A stretch of DNA of 55,882 nucleotides from Bacteroidota bacterium (GTDB lineage: Bacteria; Bacteroidota; Ignavibacteria; Ignavibacteriales; Ignavibacteriaceae). The stretch covers positions 1 to 55,882 of the forward strand of contig JAKIZM010000015.1 in the NCBI GenBank assembly GCA_022708025.1. The letters run 5' to 3'. The position numbers were made by a program, and so were the translations under genes. Below are positions 1 through 9,864 of the stretch, one piece after another. The notes under the pieces were generated by a model, which worked only from the letters and a program-made list of their open reading frames with translations, was not told the DNA's origin and did no database searches. Numbering within the stretch: the first letter of the stretch is position 1; each line of letters opens with the position of its first letter.

Positions 1-28
1 CGGAAAAACCCATATTGGATTTTCGCCA

Positions 29-67
29 AGCTAAGTGCTGTTCCGCTACGCTCCACAGCACTTAGCT
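29..67. repeat. 13-bp perfect inverted repeat (hairpin)
   Basis: Arms 29-41 (core GCTAAGTGCTGT) and 55-66/67 (ACAGCACTTAGC) are perfectly complementary around a 13-nt loop. No T-tract follows on either side, so it is a poor intrinsic terminator candidate. It may be an interspersed palindromic repeat or the 3' hairpin of a gene lying outside the window. The rest of 1-120 shows no coding signal. Confidence 0.5.
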
Positions 68-127
68 AATTTCTTAGTTTAACCATTTACACAAAATTAT
101 TTACACTACTCACGGTAGGGGATTAAT

Positions 128-159
128 AAAAAAAGGGTGTCTTTTCAGACACCCTTTTT
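128..159 (-). terminator. Rho-independent terminator of the OmpA-like gene
   Basis: The stem GGGTGTC (135-141) pairs with GACACCC (148-154) around a TTTTCA loop. It is flanked by A-runs and T-runs on opposite sides, so it can work on both strands. It lies just past the stop of the minus-strand gene ending at 176. Confidence 0.85.
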
Positions 160-175
160 CATAATATTTTCAGAA

Positions 176-1750
176 TTACTTGGTTCTTGTGAACTCAATT
201 CTTCTGTTTTTCTGTTTTCCTTCAGCAGTTTTGTTATCAGCAATTGGTTTATCCTTACCATAACCTTTTGTGGTTATTCTGCTAGGATCGATTCCCTTGC
301 TAACTAACCAGTCTTTAACAGAGTTTGCTCTTTCTTCAGAAAGCTTTTGATTTAACTTAGCACTACCGGTGTTATCTGTATGACCACTTATTTCAACAGA
401 AATATCAGTATAAGTCTCTAAAGTTTTCAATGCTTTCATTAAAGTAGCTTCAGATTCTGGTTTAATTGTTGCTTTACCAACATCAAAAGTAATTCCTTCA
501 AGGATAATCGGAACACCGATCTTAACAACATCATCTTCAGGATTCAATGGATCAGTACCGCGTTTTACTTCTGTACCATCATCAACTGAACCGCCGTCAG
601 TATCTTTCTTTAATGGATCAGTCTTGTATTTAAGAACTTCTTCGCCGTCAGTTAATCCATCACCATCAGTATCTTTCTTTAACGGATCGGTCTTGTATTT
701 AAGAACTTCATCACCATCGGTTAATCCGTCGCCATCAGTATCTTTCTTTAATGGGTCAGTCTTGTATTTAAGAACTTCATCACCATCTGATAAACCATCA
801 CCATCGGTGTCAGCTTTTAATGGATCAGTCTTATATTTATGAACTTCGTCACCATCTGATAATCCGTCACCGTCAGTATCAGCTACTAATGGATTTGTTC
901 CGGTTGATTTAACTTCTTCAAAATCAGTTAATCCATCACCATCAGTATCAGGATTTAAAGGATCAGTTTTGTAAGTTAAATACTCTTCACCATCAAGCAA
1001 TCCATCACCATCTGTATCAGGATTGTTTGGATCGGTACCGATTTTAAGTTCATCACATTTTCCAAGTCCGTCTTTGTCTTTATCAACGCTGCAATTTTCA
1101 CCAGTGAATGTAAGACCAAGACTCGCATTAAAATAAGAATCCCAGATATCATCAGCACTTGATCTGTAAGCATCCAGGTCGTAGGTTGTGGACATAGCGC
1201 CACCTAACGAGAAATCTAAAAGAACCCTATCACTAAGTGCAAATTCAGCACCAATACCAGCAGGAATAATTGCAACCCAACCATCATCTTCAACTGGTTT
1301 GCCGGAAGCAACATTAGGTTTAGTGTCAACACTGAAATTCATAACTCCGCCGCCAACGTAGAAGTAAGGGTTCCAGCCCTTAACATCAAATGGGCTTATT
1401 CTGAAACGGAGAGTAATCGGAATTATTGTAGTTTCATATTCTCCGAGACCGGCATCTTTGTTATCAAACATTGCAACACCGGCATATTTTCCATAGCCGC
1501 CTGCAAGCTGCATTTCTAACGCTTTTGTAAGTTCAAATGCAAAGAATGCTTCGCCAAGATAAGAAGCTTTGAACCAATCAAAAGAAAAATTATCATTTCC
1601 TCCGAAACCTAAGTTTGCAAATTCGTTTTCTGGAAATAATATGCTTCCTCTAAGACCAAATTTGGTACCCCAGTCTTTAAACTGAGCTTCTGTTGGCTGC
1701 ATTATCGCACATAAACCAAATATTACTAATAAGTAAATTAACTTTTTCAT
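176..1750 (-). CDS. OmpA family outer-membrane protein with thrombospondin type-3 repeats
   Basis: 524 aa. An N-terminal signal peptide (about residues 1-23, ending in EAQ) precedes a predicted outer-membrane barrel (about 24-215). A calcium-binding linker of thrombospondin type-3 repeats follows (about 225-405), with recurring DTDGDGL-DGDE units whose Asp residues would bind Ca2+. The C-terminal OmpA/MotB peptidoglycan-binding domain (about 410-524) shows the ISGHTDNTG motif and the NRRIEF ending. By family, it tethers the outer membrane to peptidoglycan, with the linker as a stiff Ca2+-dependent spacer. The repeat array is internally near-identical ([18 protein letters not shown] repeated), which suggests recent tandem expansion. 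It is monocistronic with its own terminator at 128-159. Confidence 0.93.
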   Translation of the reverse strand: MKKLIYLLVIFGLCAIMQPTEAQFKDWGTKFGLRGSILFPENEFANLGFGGNDNFSFDWFKASYLGEAFFAFELTKALEMQLAGGYGKYAGVAMFDNKDAGLGEYETTIIPITLRFRISPFDVKGWNPYFYVGGGVMNFSVDTKPNVASGKPVEDDGWVAIIPAGIGAEFALSDRVLLDFSLGGAMSTTYDLDAYRSSADDIWDSYFNASLGLTFTGENCSVDKDKDGLGKCDELKIGTDPNNPDTDGDGLLDGEEYLTYKTDPLNPDTDGDGLTDFEEVKSTGTNPLVADTDGDGLSDGDEVHKYKTDPLKADTDGDGLSDGDEVLKYKTDPLKKDTDGDGLTDGDEVLKYKTDPLKKDTDGDGLTDGEEVLKYKTDPLKKDTDGGSVDDGTEVKRGTDPLNPEDDVVKIGVPIILEGITFDVGKATIKPESEATLMKALKTLETYTDISVEISGHTDNTGSAKLNQKLSEERANSVKDWLVSKGIDPSRITTKGYGKDKPIADNKTAEGKQKNRRIEFTRTK

Positions 1751-1880
1751 AGTATCCTCATTTTGTTATTTAATAGAATTAATTAAAATGTTTCCCAGTT
1801 CTGATAAATGATTGATATTAACAATAAAAATATAGAATTTTAAAAACTAACTCCAAAATTTAAAAAATTATAAATTCATC

Positions 1881-3491
1881 TTATTTGAAAAATATCACAT
1901 CATCAGGTATCTCGGGTTTTACCAGCAAAATGTCTTCTTTTAACAATGAAACCTGACCAAAAGGCATTCCTTTTCTCTTAACCACATATTTTTTATAAGT
2001 AAAAGAAACAGGAACAACGCCGGCTGTTTTTGCTTTGCTGTGAAATGCTGCTAAACCTGCCGCCTTTTTTATTACAGATTTTGGAATAATTTCTTTTTTA
2101 TTTTCTACCCGAAGTATAACATGTGAGCCGGAAACAGCTCGTGCATGAAACCACAGATCATTTTGTTTGGCGAATTTTGTCGTTAACAGATCATTATTCT
2201 GGGAGTCTTTCCCCACATATACATGATACTTACCTTCAATCAGATAATGTTTAAACTTGTTAGCATATTCATCTTGTTTATCTGCTTTATCATCATCTTT
2301 AATATTTAGTTCTTTCATAATAATATTTATTCTTTCATCCGGTAATTGTGGATTTATTTCATTCTTTATTTTTTTAAGTCTTTCGAAAGTGATTTTCTCT
2401 TTATCAAATAACTCTTTGGCTTTTTTAAATTCCGTCAGACTGTTCCTGGCTTTTTCAAAATATTTATCAGCGTTTTTTTGTGGTGAAATTTTGTTATCAA
2501 GGGGAATGGTAATTGTCCCCTCTGATTCAAAAGTATCTTCACAAACTAATTGTGCAGCATTAGTTTTAATCTTATACAGATTAATCAGAATTAAATTGGC
2601 ATATTTCTTAAATAACTTATCTTTTGGTCCGGTTATTATTATTTGCTCAAGTTTTTCAATTTTATTTACTGTTCTGTTTAACTCTTTCTCAACTACATCG
2701 GCTATCTTTTTAAGTTTAATATTCTTTTTTGTAAGATAAATTTTCTTTATCAGAAATTCATTGAAAGTATCAAACAGATCACCAATGTATTCTTTTTCAT
2801 AAGAGTTAAATATTACTAATCCATCAAACCCTATTTTTACTTCATTGTTTTGAGTATCATAATACAATACCATTCCTGAAGATTTAATATTTTCTATGAT
2901 ATTCAGCAATTCCCGGGAATGTTTTTCTTCTTCATCAGTTCTTGAATTAACCTCAAGTTCTAATTCTTTCCCAATAAACTTAAATTTTTCTCGTATTGAT
3001 TTGATGGAATATCCGGTTATTGATTTTGGATCAATATCATTAAAAGCAGTTATAAAATTCTTTTTAGCAAATTCATTCCTGATCTGCAATAAAGTTTCTT
3101 CGTGTTCTTCTTTAAAAGATTGTATTTTACCATTGTTTATAAGATAAAGGTTCGTGAATTTACCTCTTATTGCAAAGAATAATTCTATATTTTCAAATTC
3201 AAATTTTATGATTCTGTCATCATCAGCAATTGAGAATGACAAAATTTTTTTATGCAATAATTCAGGAAAGATATCTATTGTATTTCTCTTAGCTCTTATA
3301 TACTTTTTTCTGTAAGTAATATATGGCTCAGAATGATTTACTGAGAATTCAATAACATTGTCCACAGGTTTTTCAAACTGCATTATTAGCTTATCTTTTT
3401 CCTGAGAAAAGATACTCTTAATTAAACAGCCTGATAATATTGTGTTCAATTCCAGAGCAATTCTGTTTAAGAAAAAATAATTTTTATACAT
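1881..3491 (-). CDS. rqcH: Rqc2 homolog RqcH (NFACT family ribosome quality control factor)
   Basis: 536 aa, slightly shorter than the usual 550-580. The N-terminal NFACT-N (fibronectin-binding protein A-like) region contains the conserved Asp-Arg pair at about residues 92-93 (ADDDR). A charged coiled-coil stretch spans about 255-400. The C-terminal NFACT-R domain carries the signature NDLWFHARAVSGSHVILR (near 445-465). In bacteria RqcH binds stalled 50S subunits with peptidyl-tRNA and recruits tRNA-Ala to add C-terminal alanine tails for proteolysis. It is cytoplasmic and monocistronic here, divergent from the PASTA gene. It is sometimes named a fibronectin-binding protein, which is misleading for a gene without any signal peptide. 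Confidence 0.93.
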   Translation of the reverse strand: MYKNYFFLNRIALELNTILSGCLIKSIFSQEKDKLIMQFEKPVDNVIEFSVNHSEPYITYRKKYIRAKRNTIDIFPELLHKKILSFSIADDDRIIKFEFENIELFFAIRGKFTNLYLINNGKIQSFKEEHEETLLQIRNEFAKKNFITAFNDIDPKSITGYSIKSIREKFKFIGKELELEVNSRTDEEEKHSRELLNIIENIKSSGMVLYYDTQNNEVKIGFDGLVIFNSYEKEYIGDLFDTFNEFLIKKIYLTKKNIKLKKIADVVEKELNRTVNKIEKLEQIIITGPKDKLFKKYANLILINLYKIKTNAAQLVCEDTFESEGTITIPLDNKISPQKNADKYFEKARNSLTEFKKAKELFDKEKITFERLKKIKNEINPQLPDERINIIMKELNIKDDDKADKQDEYANKFKHYLIEGKYHVYVGKDSQNNDLLTTKFAKQNDLWFHARAVSGSHVILRVENKKEIIPKSVIKKAAGLAAFHSKAKTAGVVPVSFTYKKYVVKRKGMPFGQVSLLKEDILLVKPEIPDDVIFFK

Positions 3492-3595
3492 TCAGATTCC
3501 TTTTAGTTAGGCAAATTTAATCATTATCATTTTAATGATTAGTTGATTAAATGCGAAATTTTTTAATAATTTACATCATTGATATATTTAAATAA

Positions 3596-4363
3596 ATGAA
3601 AAAACTACTCGAAAACACTTTTGTAAAGAAATCTTTAATAGTATTAGGAATTTTTATCCTGATAGTTCTTATTCTTGATTTCATTCTGATTCCGCTTTAT
3701 GTAAATGAACCTGAGGTTCACGTTCCCAACGTGGTTGGCATGACTGAAATTGAAGCGTTTAAAACTCTTGAAGATGAAGGATTTGAACCTGTAATATCAG
3801 ATACATCTTATGGCGTTTCATTGCCGGTAGGAAGAATATTCCTTCAGAAACCTGAGGCAAATAAGATTGTTAAAGAAGGAAGGAAAATTTATTTGTTTAT
3901 TAGCGGCGGTGATCAGGTTATTTCTGTTCCTTCGCTAATAGGTAAAAATGTTATGGACGCCAGATTAGCATTAGCAAGAGTCGGTCTTAGAATCGGGAAT
4001 ATTGATGAAGCACCGTCTGTTCAACCCAAAGATATGATTTTTGATCAGCAATATGCTGAAGGAACAAAACTGAGGAAAGGGCAAAGTGTTGGTGTAACTG
4101 TAAGTATTGGTAAAGGCGGCGGAGATATTATTGTGCCTGACTTAATCGGCAAATCTTTAACAGAAGCCAGAAGAATCTTAAGCGATAGTTCATTAAGTGT
4201 TGGTAAAATTAATTATCAGATATCCAGCACGCTGCTCCCGAATACTGTGCTGGATCAATATCCTGCTCCCGGTAACAGATTAAATTCCAACAATAGTGTG
4301 GATTTATTTATTACCAAAGAGGGATCAGCAGACGAAAGAAAAGAAATTCCTGAGGAAAATTAA
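3596..4363 (+). CDS. PASTA domain membrane protein
   Basis: 255 aa. A short cytoplasmic N-terminus is followed by one transmembrane helix (about 12-34) and three extracytoplasmic PASTA repeats (about 41-105, 107-172, 174-241). Each has the typical VP-x-(L/V)-x-G start and a G-x-x-V/I ending. PASTA domains bind peptidoglycan fragments. Here no kinase or transpeptidase domain is attached, as is common for the Bacteroidota form. The stop codon abuts the ATG of rpe with no gap, so the two genes are translationally linked. The exact partner is unknown. Confidence 0.88.
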   Translation: MKKLLENTFVKKSLIVLGIFILIVLILDFILIPLYVNEPEVHVPNVVGMTEIEAFKTLEDEGFEPVISDTSYGVSLPVGRIFLQKPEANKIVKEGRKIYLFISGGDQVISVPSLIGKNVMDARLALARVGLRIGNIDEAPSVQPKDMIFDQQYAEGTKLRKGQSVGVTVSIGKGGGDIIVPDLIGKSLTEARRILSDSSLSVGKINYQISSTLLPNTVLDQYPAPGNRLNSNNSVDLFITKEGSADERKEIPEEN

Positions 4364-5017
4364 ATGAAATTGCTTGCTCCTTCAATTTTATCAGCAGATT
4401 TAGCGAATCTTTCACAACAGATTCAGTTAGTTGAAAAAGCTGGTGCTGACTGGATTCATTGTGATATAATGGACGGTCATTTTGTAACAAATATAACTTT
4501 TGGTCCTGTGCTTGTAGAAGCCGCAAGAAGATCAACTGATTTGCCTCTTGATGTTCATCTGATGATAAAAAACCCAGATAAATTTTTGGAAGATTTCAGA
4601 AAAGCCGGGGCAGATAGTATTTCTGTCCATTTTGAAGAAGTTATTCATCTGAACAGAACTATCAACAAAATTAAAGAACTTGGAGCTAAAGCTGGAGTTG
4701 TAATAAATCCATCAACACCGGTTTCTATGGTTAAAGATATTGCTGAGTATATTGATCTCTTATTGATAATGACAGTTAATCCCGGTTTTGGCGGACAGAC
4801 TTTTATTTCAAATTCTGAGCGAAGAATATCAGAGGCTGTAAAATTAAGAGATGATCTTAAAGCTGATTTCTTAATTGAAGTTGATGGTGGTGTTAGTAAA
4901 AATACAATTACAAAAATTAAAAATGCCGGTTGTGATGTTTTTGTTGCAGGATCTTCAATATTTAAAGCCAAAGATGTTTCAGCTGCAACAACAGAATTAA
5001 AGAAATTGATCAGCTAA
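4364..5017 (+). CDS. rpe: Ribulose-phosphate 3-epimerase
   Basis: 217 aa, normal length. It interconverts D-ribulose 5-phosphate and D-xylulose 5-phosphate in the pentose phosphate pathway. Family motifs are all present: SILSADLANL at the N-terminus, WIHCDIMDGHFV (metal His and catalytic Asp), DVHLMI, MTVNPGFGGQ and EVDGGVS (second catalytic Asp), on a TIM-barrel pattern. It starts immediately after the PASTA gene stop, and folP follows after about 50 bases. Confidence 0.97.
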   Translation: MKLLAPSILSADLANLSQQIQLVEKAGADWIHCDIMDGHFVTNITFGPVLVEAARRSTDLPLDVHLMIKNPDKFLEDFRKAGADSISVHFEEVIHLNRTINKIKELGAKAGVVINPSTPVSMVKDIAEYIDLLLIMTVNPGFGGQTFISNSERRISEAVKLRDDLKADFLIEVDGGVSKNTITKIKNAGCDVFVAGSSIFKAKDVSAATTELKKLIS

Positions 5018-5069
5018 GGTTTGATAATTAAGTAAAACACTCTGTTGTCTTTTTCAAGTCTTAACAAAA

Positions 5070-5903
5070 ATGTTTAACACATCCAAATATAAATTTTCAT
5101 CTTCAGAAATAGATTTTCGTTTACCGTCAATTATGGGTGTGGTTAATGTTACACCGGACTCTTTTTCCGATGGTGGTAAATATTTTTCCACAAAATCAGC
5201 AGTTGATCATGCATTAAAACTTATTGATCAGGGAGCAGCATTTATAGATATTGGCGGTGAATCTACCAGACCGGGATCTGAACCGGTTTCTGTTGAGGAA
5301 GAAATCAATAGGACGATTCCGGTTATTAAAGAGATAAAAAAACTCAGAAAAAATATTATTATCTCAATAGATACTACAAAATCACAGGTTGCAGCAAAAG
5401 CTTTGGATAGCGGAGCTGAAATTGTAAATGATATTAGTGGTTTTACTTTTGATGAGAATATGTTAAACGTGATAAAAGAGTATGATCCGGGAGTAGTGAT
5501 AATGCACATGAAAGGTAATCCCAAAACAATGCAGGATAATCCCTTTTATGAAGATGTTATTAAAGAGATAAAAGAGTTTTTAAATAATCAGATAAAAAAA
5601 ATTGAATTAACCGGCTTATCAAAAATAATTATTGATCCCGGTATTGGATTTGGGAAAAGGATTATAGATAATTTCCAGATTATAAAACATCTTCCTGAGT
5701 TTGAACAACTGGGCTATCCGATAATGATTGGTGTTTCAAGAAAATATTTTTTAAGAAAAACATTAGATTTGGATATTAATAATGTAGAGATTGCAACGGT
5801 AATAATGGAAAGCATCGCTGTTATGAGATCTGCTAGAATAATCCGAACTCACAACGTAGAATATTGCAGTCAATTAGTTAAATTAGTCAACAATATTATT
5901 TAA
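5070..5903 (+). CDS. folP: Dihydropteroate synthase
   Basis: 277 aa. It condenses p-aminobenzoate with dihydropterin pyrophosphate in folate synthesis and is the sulfonamide target. Motifs in order: GVVNVTPDSFSDGG, DIGGESTRPGS, ISIDTTKS, VNDISG, IIDPGIGFGK and IGVSRK, as in the complete TIM-barrel enzyme. It sits three bases ahead of the diadenylate cyclase gene, as is common in Bacteroidota, where folP and cdaA are often adjacent. Confidence 0.97.
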   Translation: MFNTSKYKFSSSEIDFRLPSIMGVVNVTPDSFSDGGKYFSTKSAVDHALKLIDQGAAFIDIGGESTRPGSEPVSVEEEINRTIPVIKEIKKLRKNIIISIDTTKSQVAAKALDSGAEIVNDISGFTFDENMLNVIKEYDPGVVIMHMKGNPKTMQDNPFYEDVIKEIKEFLNNQIKKIELTGLSKIIIDPGIGFGKRIIDNFQIIKHLPEFEQLGYPIMIGVSRKYFLRKTLDLDINNVEIATVIMESIAVMRSARIIRTHNVEYCSQLVKLVNNII

Positions 5904-5909
5904 TGTTTG

Positions 5910-6728
5910 ATGGTAGATTTATTTAAGATAGGTTTTTTAACAATTACTCTTTCAGATGTAATTGATATTGCAATAGTATCATTCATCTTTTTTAGATTGT
6001 ACATCACGTTGCGTGGTACGGTAGCCGCACAAATATTTGTTGGCTTGCTGATTATTATTTTAGTTTCTTTTATAGCACAGGTTCTTAATTTCAGAGCAGT
6101 TACATGGTTACTTAGATTAATAACAGATATTTGGGTAATTGCATTTGTAATTTTATTTCAGCCTGAGATCAGGCGTTTGTTAGTTCTTCTGGCAAGAAAT
6201 CCGTTCTTTAAAGTATTTGCAAAATCGGAATCGCATGAAATTGCAGATGTTATTGTGGATGCAGCTTTTCAGTTGTCTCAGCATCAGCACGGTGCATTGA
6301 TGGTATTGATTAAATCTTCTGGCATTAGAGGATTTGCTGAAACGGGAGAATTATTAAATGCAAGAATAAGTGCACCATTGTTAACTACGATTTTCTTTCC
6401 CAGGTCTCCTTTGCACGATGGTGCTGTAATTATAAATAAAAATTTTGTGGAAGCTGCACGTTGTACTTTACCGCTTTCACAGCAAACATCTGTAAATGGT
6501 GAATCGCTGGGTATGAGGCATAGAGCTGGTCTTGGTATTTCTGAACAGGCTGATGTATTAAGCATAATAGTATCAGAGGAAACAGGAAGTATTTCCATCG
6601 CAGAAAATGGCGAATTAACAAAGGGTTTATCAAGAGAAGCTTTAAAAAGAAGAATAGATTTTGCATTAAAAGATCCTGAGAAAAAAGGCTGGAAAGGTTT
6701 TATTGAACAGCTTAAATCAAGGAAATAA
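5910..6728 (+). CDS. cdaA: Diadenylate cyclase CdaA (c-di-AMP synthase)
   Basis: About 272 aa. It makes the second messenger cyclic di-AMP from two ATP. Three N-terminal membrane helices (about residues 10-85) precede the DisA_N catalytic domain with its DGA (SPLHDGAVII) and RHR (GMRHRAGLG) motifs, both needed for catalysis. A TTG at 5907 directly precedes the ATG at 5910; the ATG is taken as the start. The 3' end overlaps the next gene by 26 bases. The usual partner cdaR is not adjacent. Confidence 0.95.
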   Translation: MVDLFKIGFLTITLSDVIDIAIVSFIFFRLYITLRGTVAAQIFVGLLIIILVSFIAQVLNFRAVTWLLRLITDIWVIAFVILFQPEIRRLLVLLARNPFFKVFAKSESHEIADVIVDAAFQLSQHQHGALMVLIKSSGIRGFAETGELLNARISAPLLTTIFFPRSPLHDGAVIINKNFVEAARCTLPLSQQTSVNGESLGMRHRAGLGISEQADVLSIIVSEETGSISIAENGELTKGLSREALKRRIDFALKDPEKKGWKGFIEQLKSRK

Positions 6729-7383
6729 TTGTTGCGCGGTTATTCCGTTTTATAATGAAAAAAAATATTTAAAAACAGTAGTCAACAACACATTAAAATA
6801 CGTTGATAAAGTATTTGCTGTTGATGATGGCTCAAACGATGATTCTGCTGATGATATTGCGGATATTGAAAATGTTAAGATAATTTCGCTTGATAAAAAT
6901 TATGGAAAAGGATATGCATTACAAGCTGGATTTGATGAAGCAATTAAATATGAATATCAATTTATTATAACTCTTGATGGAGATAATCAGCACGATCCTG
7001 ACTTAATTCCTGTTTTTATAGAGGGATTAAAAAAATATGATATCATAATCGGCAACCGGCTTAAAAATCTGAAGAGTATGCCTGTTCATAGAATCTTAAG
7101 TAATAAGATTACTTCGTTTTTGCTTTCTTTAAGAACTGGAGAAAGTATTTTGGATAGTCAATGCGGTTTCAGGGCTTACAGGGCAGGTGTGTTAAAAAAA
7201 ATAAAAACAACATTTAGCGGATATGAAGCTGAAAGTGAAATAATCTTATTGTCAGCAAAAGAAAAATTTTCAAAAGGTTTTGTGGATATCCCGACTATAT
7301 ATGCAGATGAAAAAAGTAAAATGAATAATATTAAAGCAATCAGCGGTTTTATTAGAGTTTATCTAAAAAATTTTAGTAATTAA
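6703..7383 (+). CDS. Glycosyltransferase family 2 (dolichyl-phosphate mannosyltransferase-like)
   Basis: 226 aa GT-A fold enzyme. Near the N-terminus are AVIPFYNEKKYL and VDDGSNDDS. The nucleotide-sugar/metal motif follows as TLDGDNQHDP, then GNRL and the acceptor-loop motif SQCGFRAYR, which is diagnostic of the DPM1/polyprenyl-phosphate subgroup. No transmembrane helices are attached. The start is a TTG inside cdaA (26-bp overlap); no later in-frame start keeps the N-terminal strand. Sugar and lipid acceptor cannot be read from sequence. Confidence 0.9.
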   Translation: MNSLNQGNNCCAVIPFYNEKKYLKTVVNNTLKYVDKVFAVDDGSNDDSADDIADIENVKIISLDKNYGKGYALQAGFDEAIKYEYQFIITLDGDNQHDPDLIPVFIEGLKKYDIIIGNRLKNLKSMPVHRILSNKITSFLLSLRTGESILDSQCGFRAYRAGVLKKIKTTFSGYEAESEIILLSAKEKFSKGFVDIPTIYADEKSKMNNIKAISGFIRVYLKNFSN

Positions 7384-7400
7384 AAAAAGGAGATCAGATT

Positions 7401-8078
7401 ATGAAACTGAAATATTTTGGTCATTCTGCATTTCAACTTACAACCGATTCTAATATAAGGATTCTTATAGATCCTTTTTTAGATGATAATCCGGTTAGTA
7501 AGATAAAGTCTTCAGAAGTGGAGGCAGAATTTATAGTTTTTACTCACGGTCACGGTGATCACGTAGGAGATGGATTGAAAATAGGCAAACGATGTAATTC
7601 ATTATTTATTTGTGTAAATGAACTTGCTGAATGGGTTAAATCCAAAGGACTTAAAGCTCACAATATGCATATCGGCGGAGCGCATAATTTTGATTTTGGC
7701 AAAGTTAAATTTACAATTGCTCATCACGGTTCATCAACTCCGGATAATCAATATGCCGGTGAACCTGCAGGAGTTCTTTTAACTATAAATAATAAAACAA
7801 TCTATCATACCGGTGATACGGGGTTGTTTTATGATATGAAATTAATCGGAGAAATGAATCCGGTTGATTATATGCTATTACCAATTGGTGATAATTTTAC
7901 AATGGGCATTGATGATGCTGTAAAAGCTGTTGAATTAACAAATCCTAAAGTAGCTATACCGATGCATTATAATACTTTTCCGGTTATTGCTTCGGATCCT
8001 CAAAAATTTAAACAGCTTGTTGAAGCAAAATCAAAAAAATGTATTGTTATGCAATTTGGTGAAGAGATTGTTTTATAA
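7401..8078 (+). CDS. UPF0173 metal-dependent hydrolase (metallo-beta-lactamase fold)
   Basis: 225 aa, typical UPF0173/YtkL length. It starts with MKLKYFGHSAFQL, which is characteristic of the family. The metal-binding motif is HGHGDHVGD, with further ligands in IAHHG, HTGDTG and a late PMHYNTFP. A strong Shine-Dalgarno site (AAGGAG) lies 8 bases upstream. Family members hydrolyse unknown substrates. It is cytoplasmic and sits between the glycosyltransferase and parA, in the same transcription direction. Confidence 0.92.
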   Translation: MKLKYFGHSAFQLTTDSNIRILIDPFLDDNPVSKIKSSEVEAEFIVFTHGHGDHVGDGLKIGKRCNSLFICVNELAEWVKSKGLKAHNMHIGGAHNFDFGKVKFTIAHHGSSTPDNQYAGEPAGVLLTINNKTIYHTGDTGLFYDMKLIGEMNPVDYMLLPIGDNFTMGIDDAVKAVELTNPKVAIPMHYNTFPVIASDPQKFKQLVEAKSKKCIVMQFGEEIVL

Positions 8079-8140
8079 TTTTTTTATATAAAGTTTATAT
8101 TCTGTTATCTTTAAACTCAATTTTTCGTAATCTGGACTAA

Positions 8141-8914
8141 ATGGCTAAAATTATTTCTATTGCTAATCAAAAAGGTGGTGTTGGTAAAACAACAACAACA
8201 ATTAATTTATCTGCTTTACTTGCAGCAGCAGAGAAGAGAACTTTGTTGGTTGATATTGATCCGCAGGCAAATTCATCTTCCGGATTAAGTGTTACCAACC
8301 ATACTCCATCTGTGTATGAAGTTCTTGTTGGAACAAAAAATATAAAAGAGGTTATAATAAATACATTTATGCCTTTTTTGGATATGCTTCCTTCAAATAT
8401 TAATCTTGTTGGTGCCGAAATAGAAATGGTGGATATTGAAAATCGTGAAGTTCTTTTAAAAAATGCGTTAAACGAGATTAGTTCTGATTATGATTATATT
8501 TTAATTGATTGTCCGCCTTCACTTGGATTGCTTACTCTTAATGCATTAACTGCAGCAGATTCTGTTCTTATACCAGTACAATGTGAATATTTTGCTCTTG
8601 AAGGACTTGGACAATTATTAAATACAATTAATATTGTAAAAAAACACTTTAATAAAGATCTGGCTATTGAAGGTGTTTTGCTTACTATGTTTGATACCAG
8701 ATTAAGACTCTCGCACCAGGTAGCTGAAGAAGTCAGAAAATATTTTGGAGACAAAGTATTTAATACCGTGATTAACAGAAATGTAAGAATATCTGAAGCA
8801 CCGAGTTATGGTAAACCAATAATTTTATATGACGCAATATCCAGCGGTGCTCAGAATTATATGGCCCTTGCATCAGAACTGTTGGAAAAGAACTCAGAAT
8901 TTAATAAGAATTAA
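8141..8914 (+). CDS. parA: Chromosome partitioning ATPase ParA (Soj)
   Basis: 257 aa deviant-Walker ATPase without an N-terminal DNA-binding extension, so of the chromosomal Soj type. The signature KGGVGKTTT lies at about residues 10-19, with LVDIDPQANSS and LIDCPPSLG following. It segregates the replication origin together with ParB, encoded two bases downstream. No canonical parS 16-mer was noticed in the window. Confidence 0.96.
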   Translation: MAKIISIANQKGGVGKTTTTINLSALLAAAEKRTLLVDIDPQANSSSGLSVTNHTPSVYEVLVGTKNIKEVIINTFMPFLDMLPSNINLVGAEIEMVDIENREVLLKNALNEISSDYDYILIDCPPSLGLLTLNALTAADSVLIPVQCEYFALEGLGQLLNTINIVKKHFNKDLAIEGVLLTMFDTRLRLSHQVAEEVRKYFGDKVFNTVINRNVRISEAPSYGKPIILYDAISSGAQNYMALASELLEKNSEFNKN

Positions 8915-8916
8915 TA

Positions 8917-9864
8917 ATGAACAAAATGAAATCAAGTTTAGGCAGAGGATTGGATGCTTTAATCAATCCGAATAAATTTACTGAAGCTGATGAACAAAAA
9001 GCTTCTGACTATAAAAATATTAAAGATGATGATGGAAAAAGGGTAGATGTCCTTGTTAATATAGCTGTAGATTTAATCTCGCCAAATCCTTTTCAACCAA
9101 GAACCAATTTTGATCCTGAAGCCCTGGAAGAGTTAAAAAAATCTATCATTGCAAATGGACTTATTCAGCCAATTACTGTAAGAAGAGTAGCAGGAAACCG
9201 TTATCAGCTTGTTTCCGGTGAAAGACGTCTGCGTGTGTATTCTGAAATTGGGTATAAAGAAATCCCTGCATTTATAATTAAAGTTGATTCCGATGAGATA
9301 ATGTTAGCGCTTGCACTAATTGAGAATATTCAAAGAGAGACTTTAAATCCAATTGAAGTAAGCAGAGCTTATAAGAGATTAATGGACGAGTGCAATCTGA
9401 CACAGGAGCAAATTGCAGAGCGTGTTGGAAAGAATCGTACCACAATTGCAAACTCAATAAGGCTTTTAAAATTACCTGAAAAGATTCAGAATTGTTTAGT
9501 TGATGAATCTATTTCGGCAGGACACGCACGTGCATTAATTAATCTTCCTTCTGAAGAACTTCAGCTTTTTGCGTTGGAAAAGATTTTACATGAAAGTCTT
9601 TCTGTTAGAAAAGTTGAGGCAATGGTAAAAAAACTTATTAAAGAAGGTATTCCGGATAAAAAAACAATAACTATAAAGCACACCAAAAATATAAATTCAA
9701 ATCTTAATGATGTTGAAGATAAATTAAGAAAAATATTTGGTACTAAAGTTCAGTGTAAACAAAATAAGGATGGCAGGGGAGAGATAATTATTGAGTTTTA
9801 TTCAAGTGATGAATTAGAAAGATTATTTGAACTGTTTGAAATCATTGATCAAAAATATAGTTAA
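8917..9864 (+). CDS. parB: Chromosome partitioning protein ParB (Spo0J), CTPase/DNA-binding
   Basis: 315 aa. The N-terminus has the SSLGRGLDALI ParA-contact peptide. The CTP-binding ParB/Srx domain contains SGERRLRVYSEIG and ENIQRETLNPIE. A helix-turn-helix (QEQIAERVGKNRTTIAN) for parS recognition follows, then a C-terminal dimerisation region. It is in an operon with parA (2-bp gap). The 3' end overlaps the next gene by 38 bases in another frame. Confidence 0.96.
   Translation: MNKMKSSLGRGLDALINPNKFTEADEQKASDYKNIKDDDGKRVDVLVNIAVDLISPNPFQPRTNFDPEALEELKKSIIANGLIQPITVRRVAGNRYQLVSGERRLRVYSEIGYKEIPAFIIKVDSDEIMLALALIENIQRETLNPIEVSRAYKRLMDECNLTQEQIAERVGKNRTTIANSIRLLKLPEKIQNCLVDESISAGHARALINLPSEELQLFALEKILHESLSVRKVEAMVKKLIKEGIPDKKTITIKHTKNINSNLNDVEDKLRKIFGTKVQCKQNKDGRGEIIIEFYSSDELERLFELFEIIDQKYS

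Noticed and set aside
624..842. Plus-strand frame with repeated [14 protein letters not shown] units
   Set aside because: Antisense shadow of the thrombospondin type-3 repeats; its periodicity is that of the real minus-strand gene.
8079..9864. Possible replication origin next to parAB
   Set aside because: No DnaA-box cluster, parS 16-mer, dnaA, gidA or rpmH was seen nearby.
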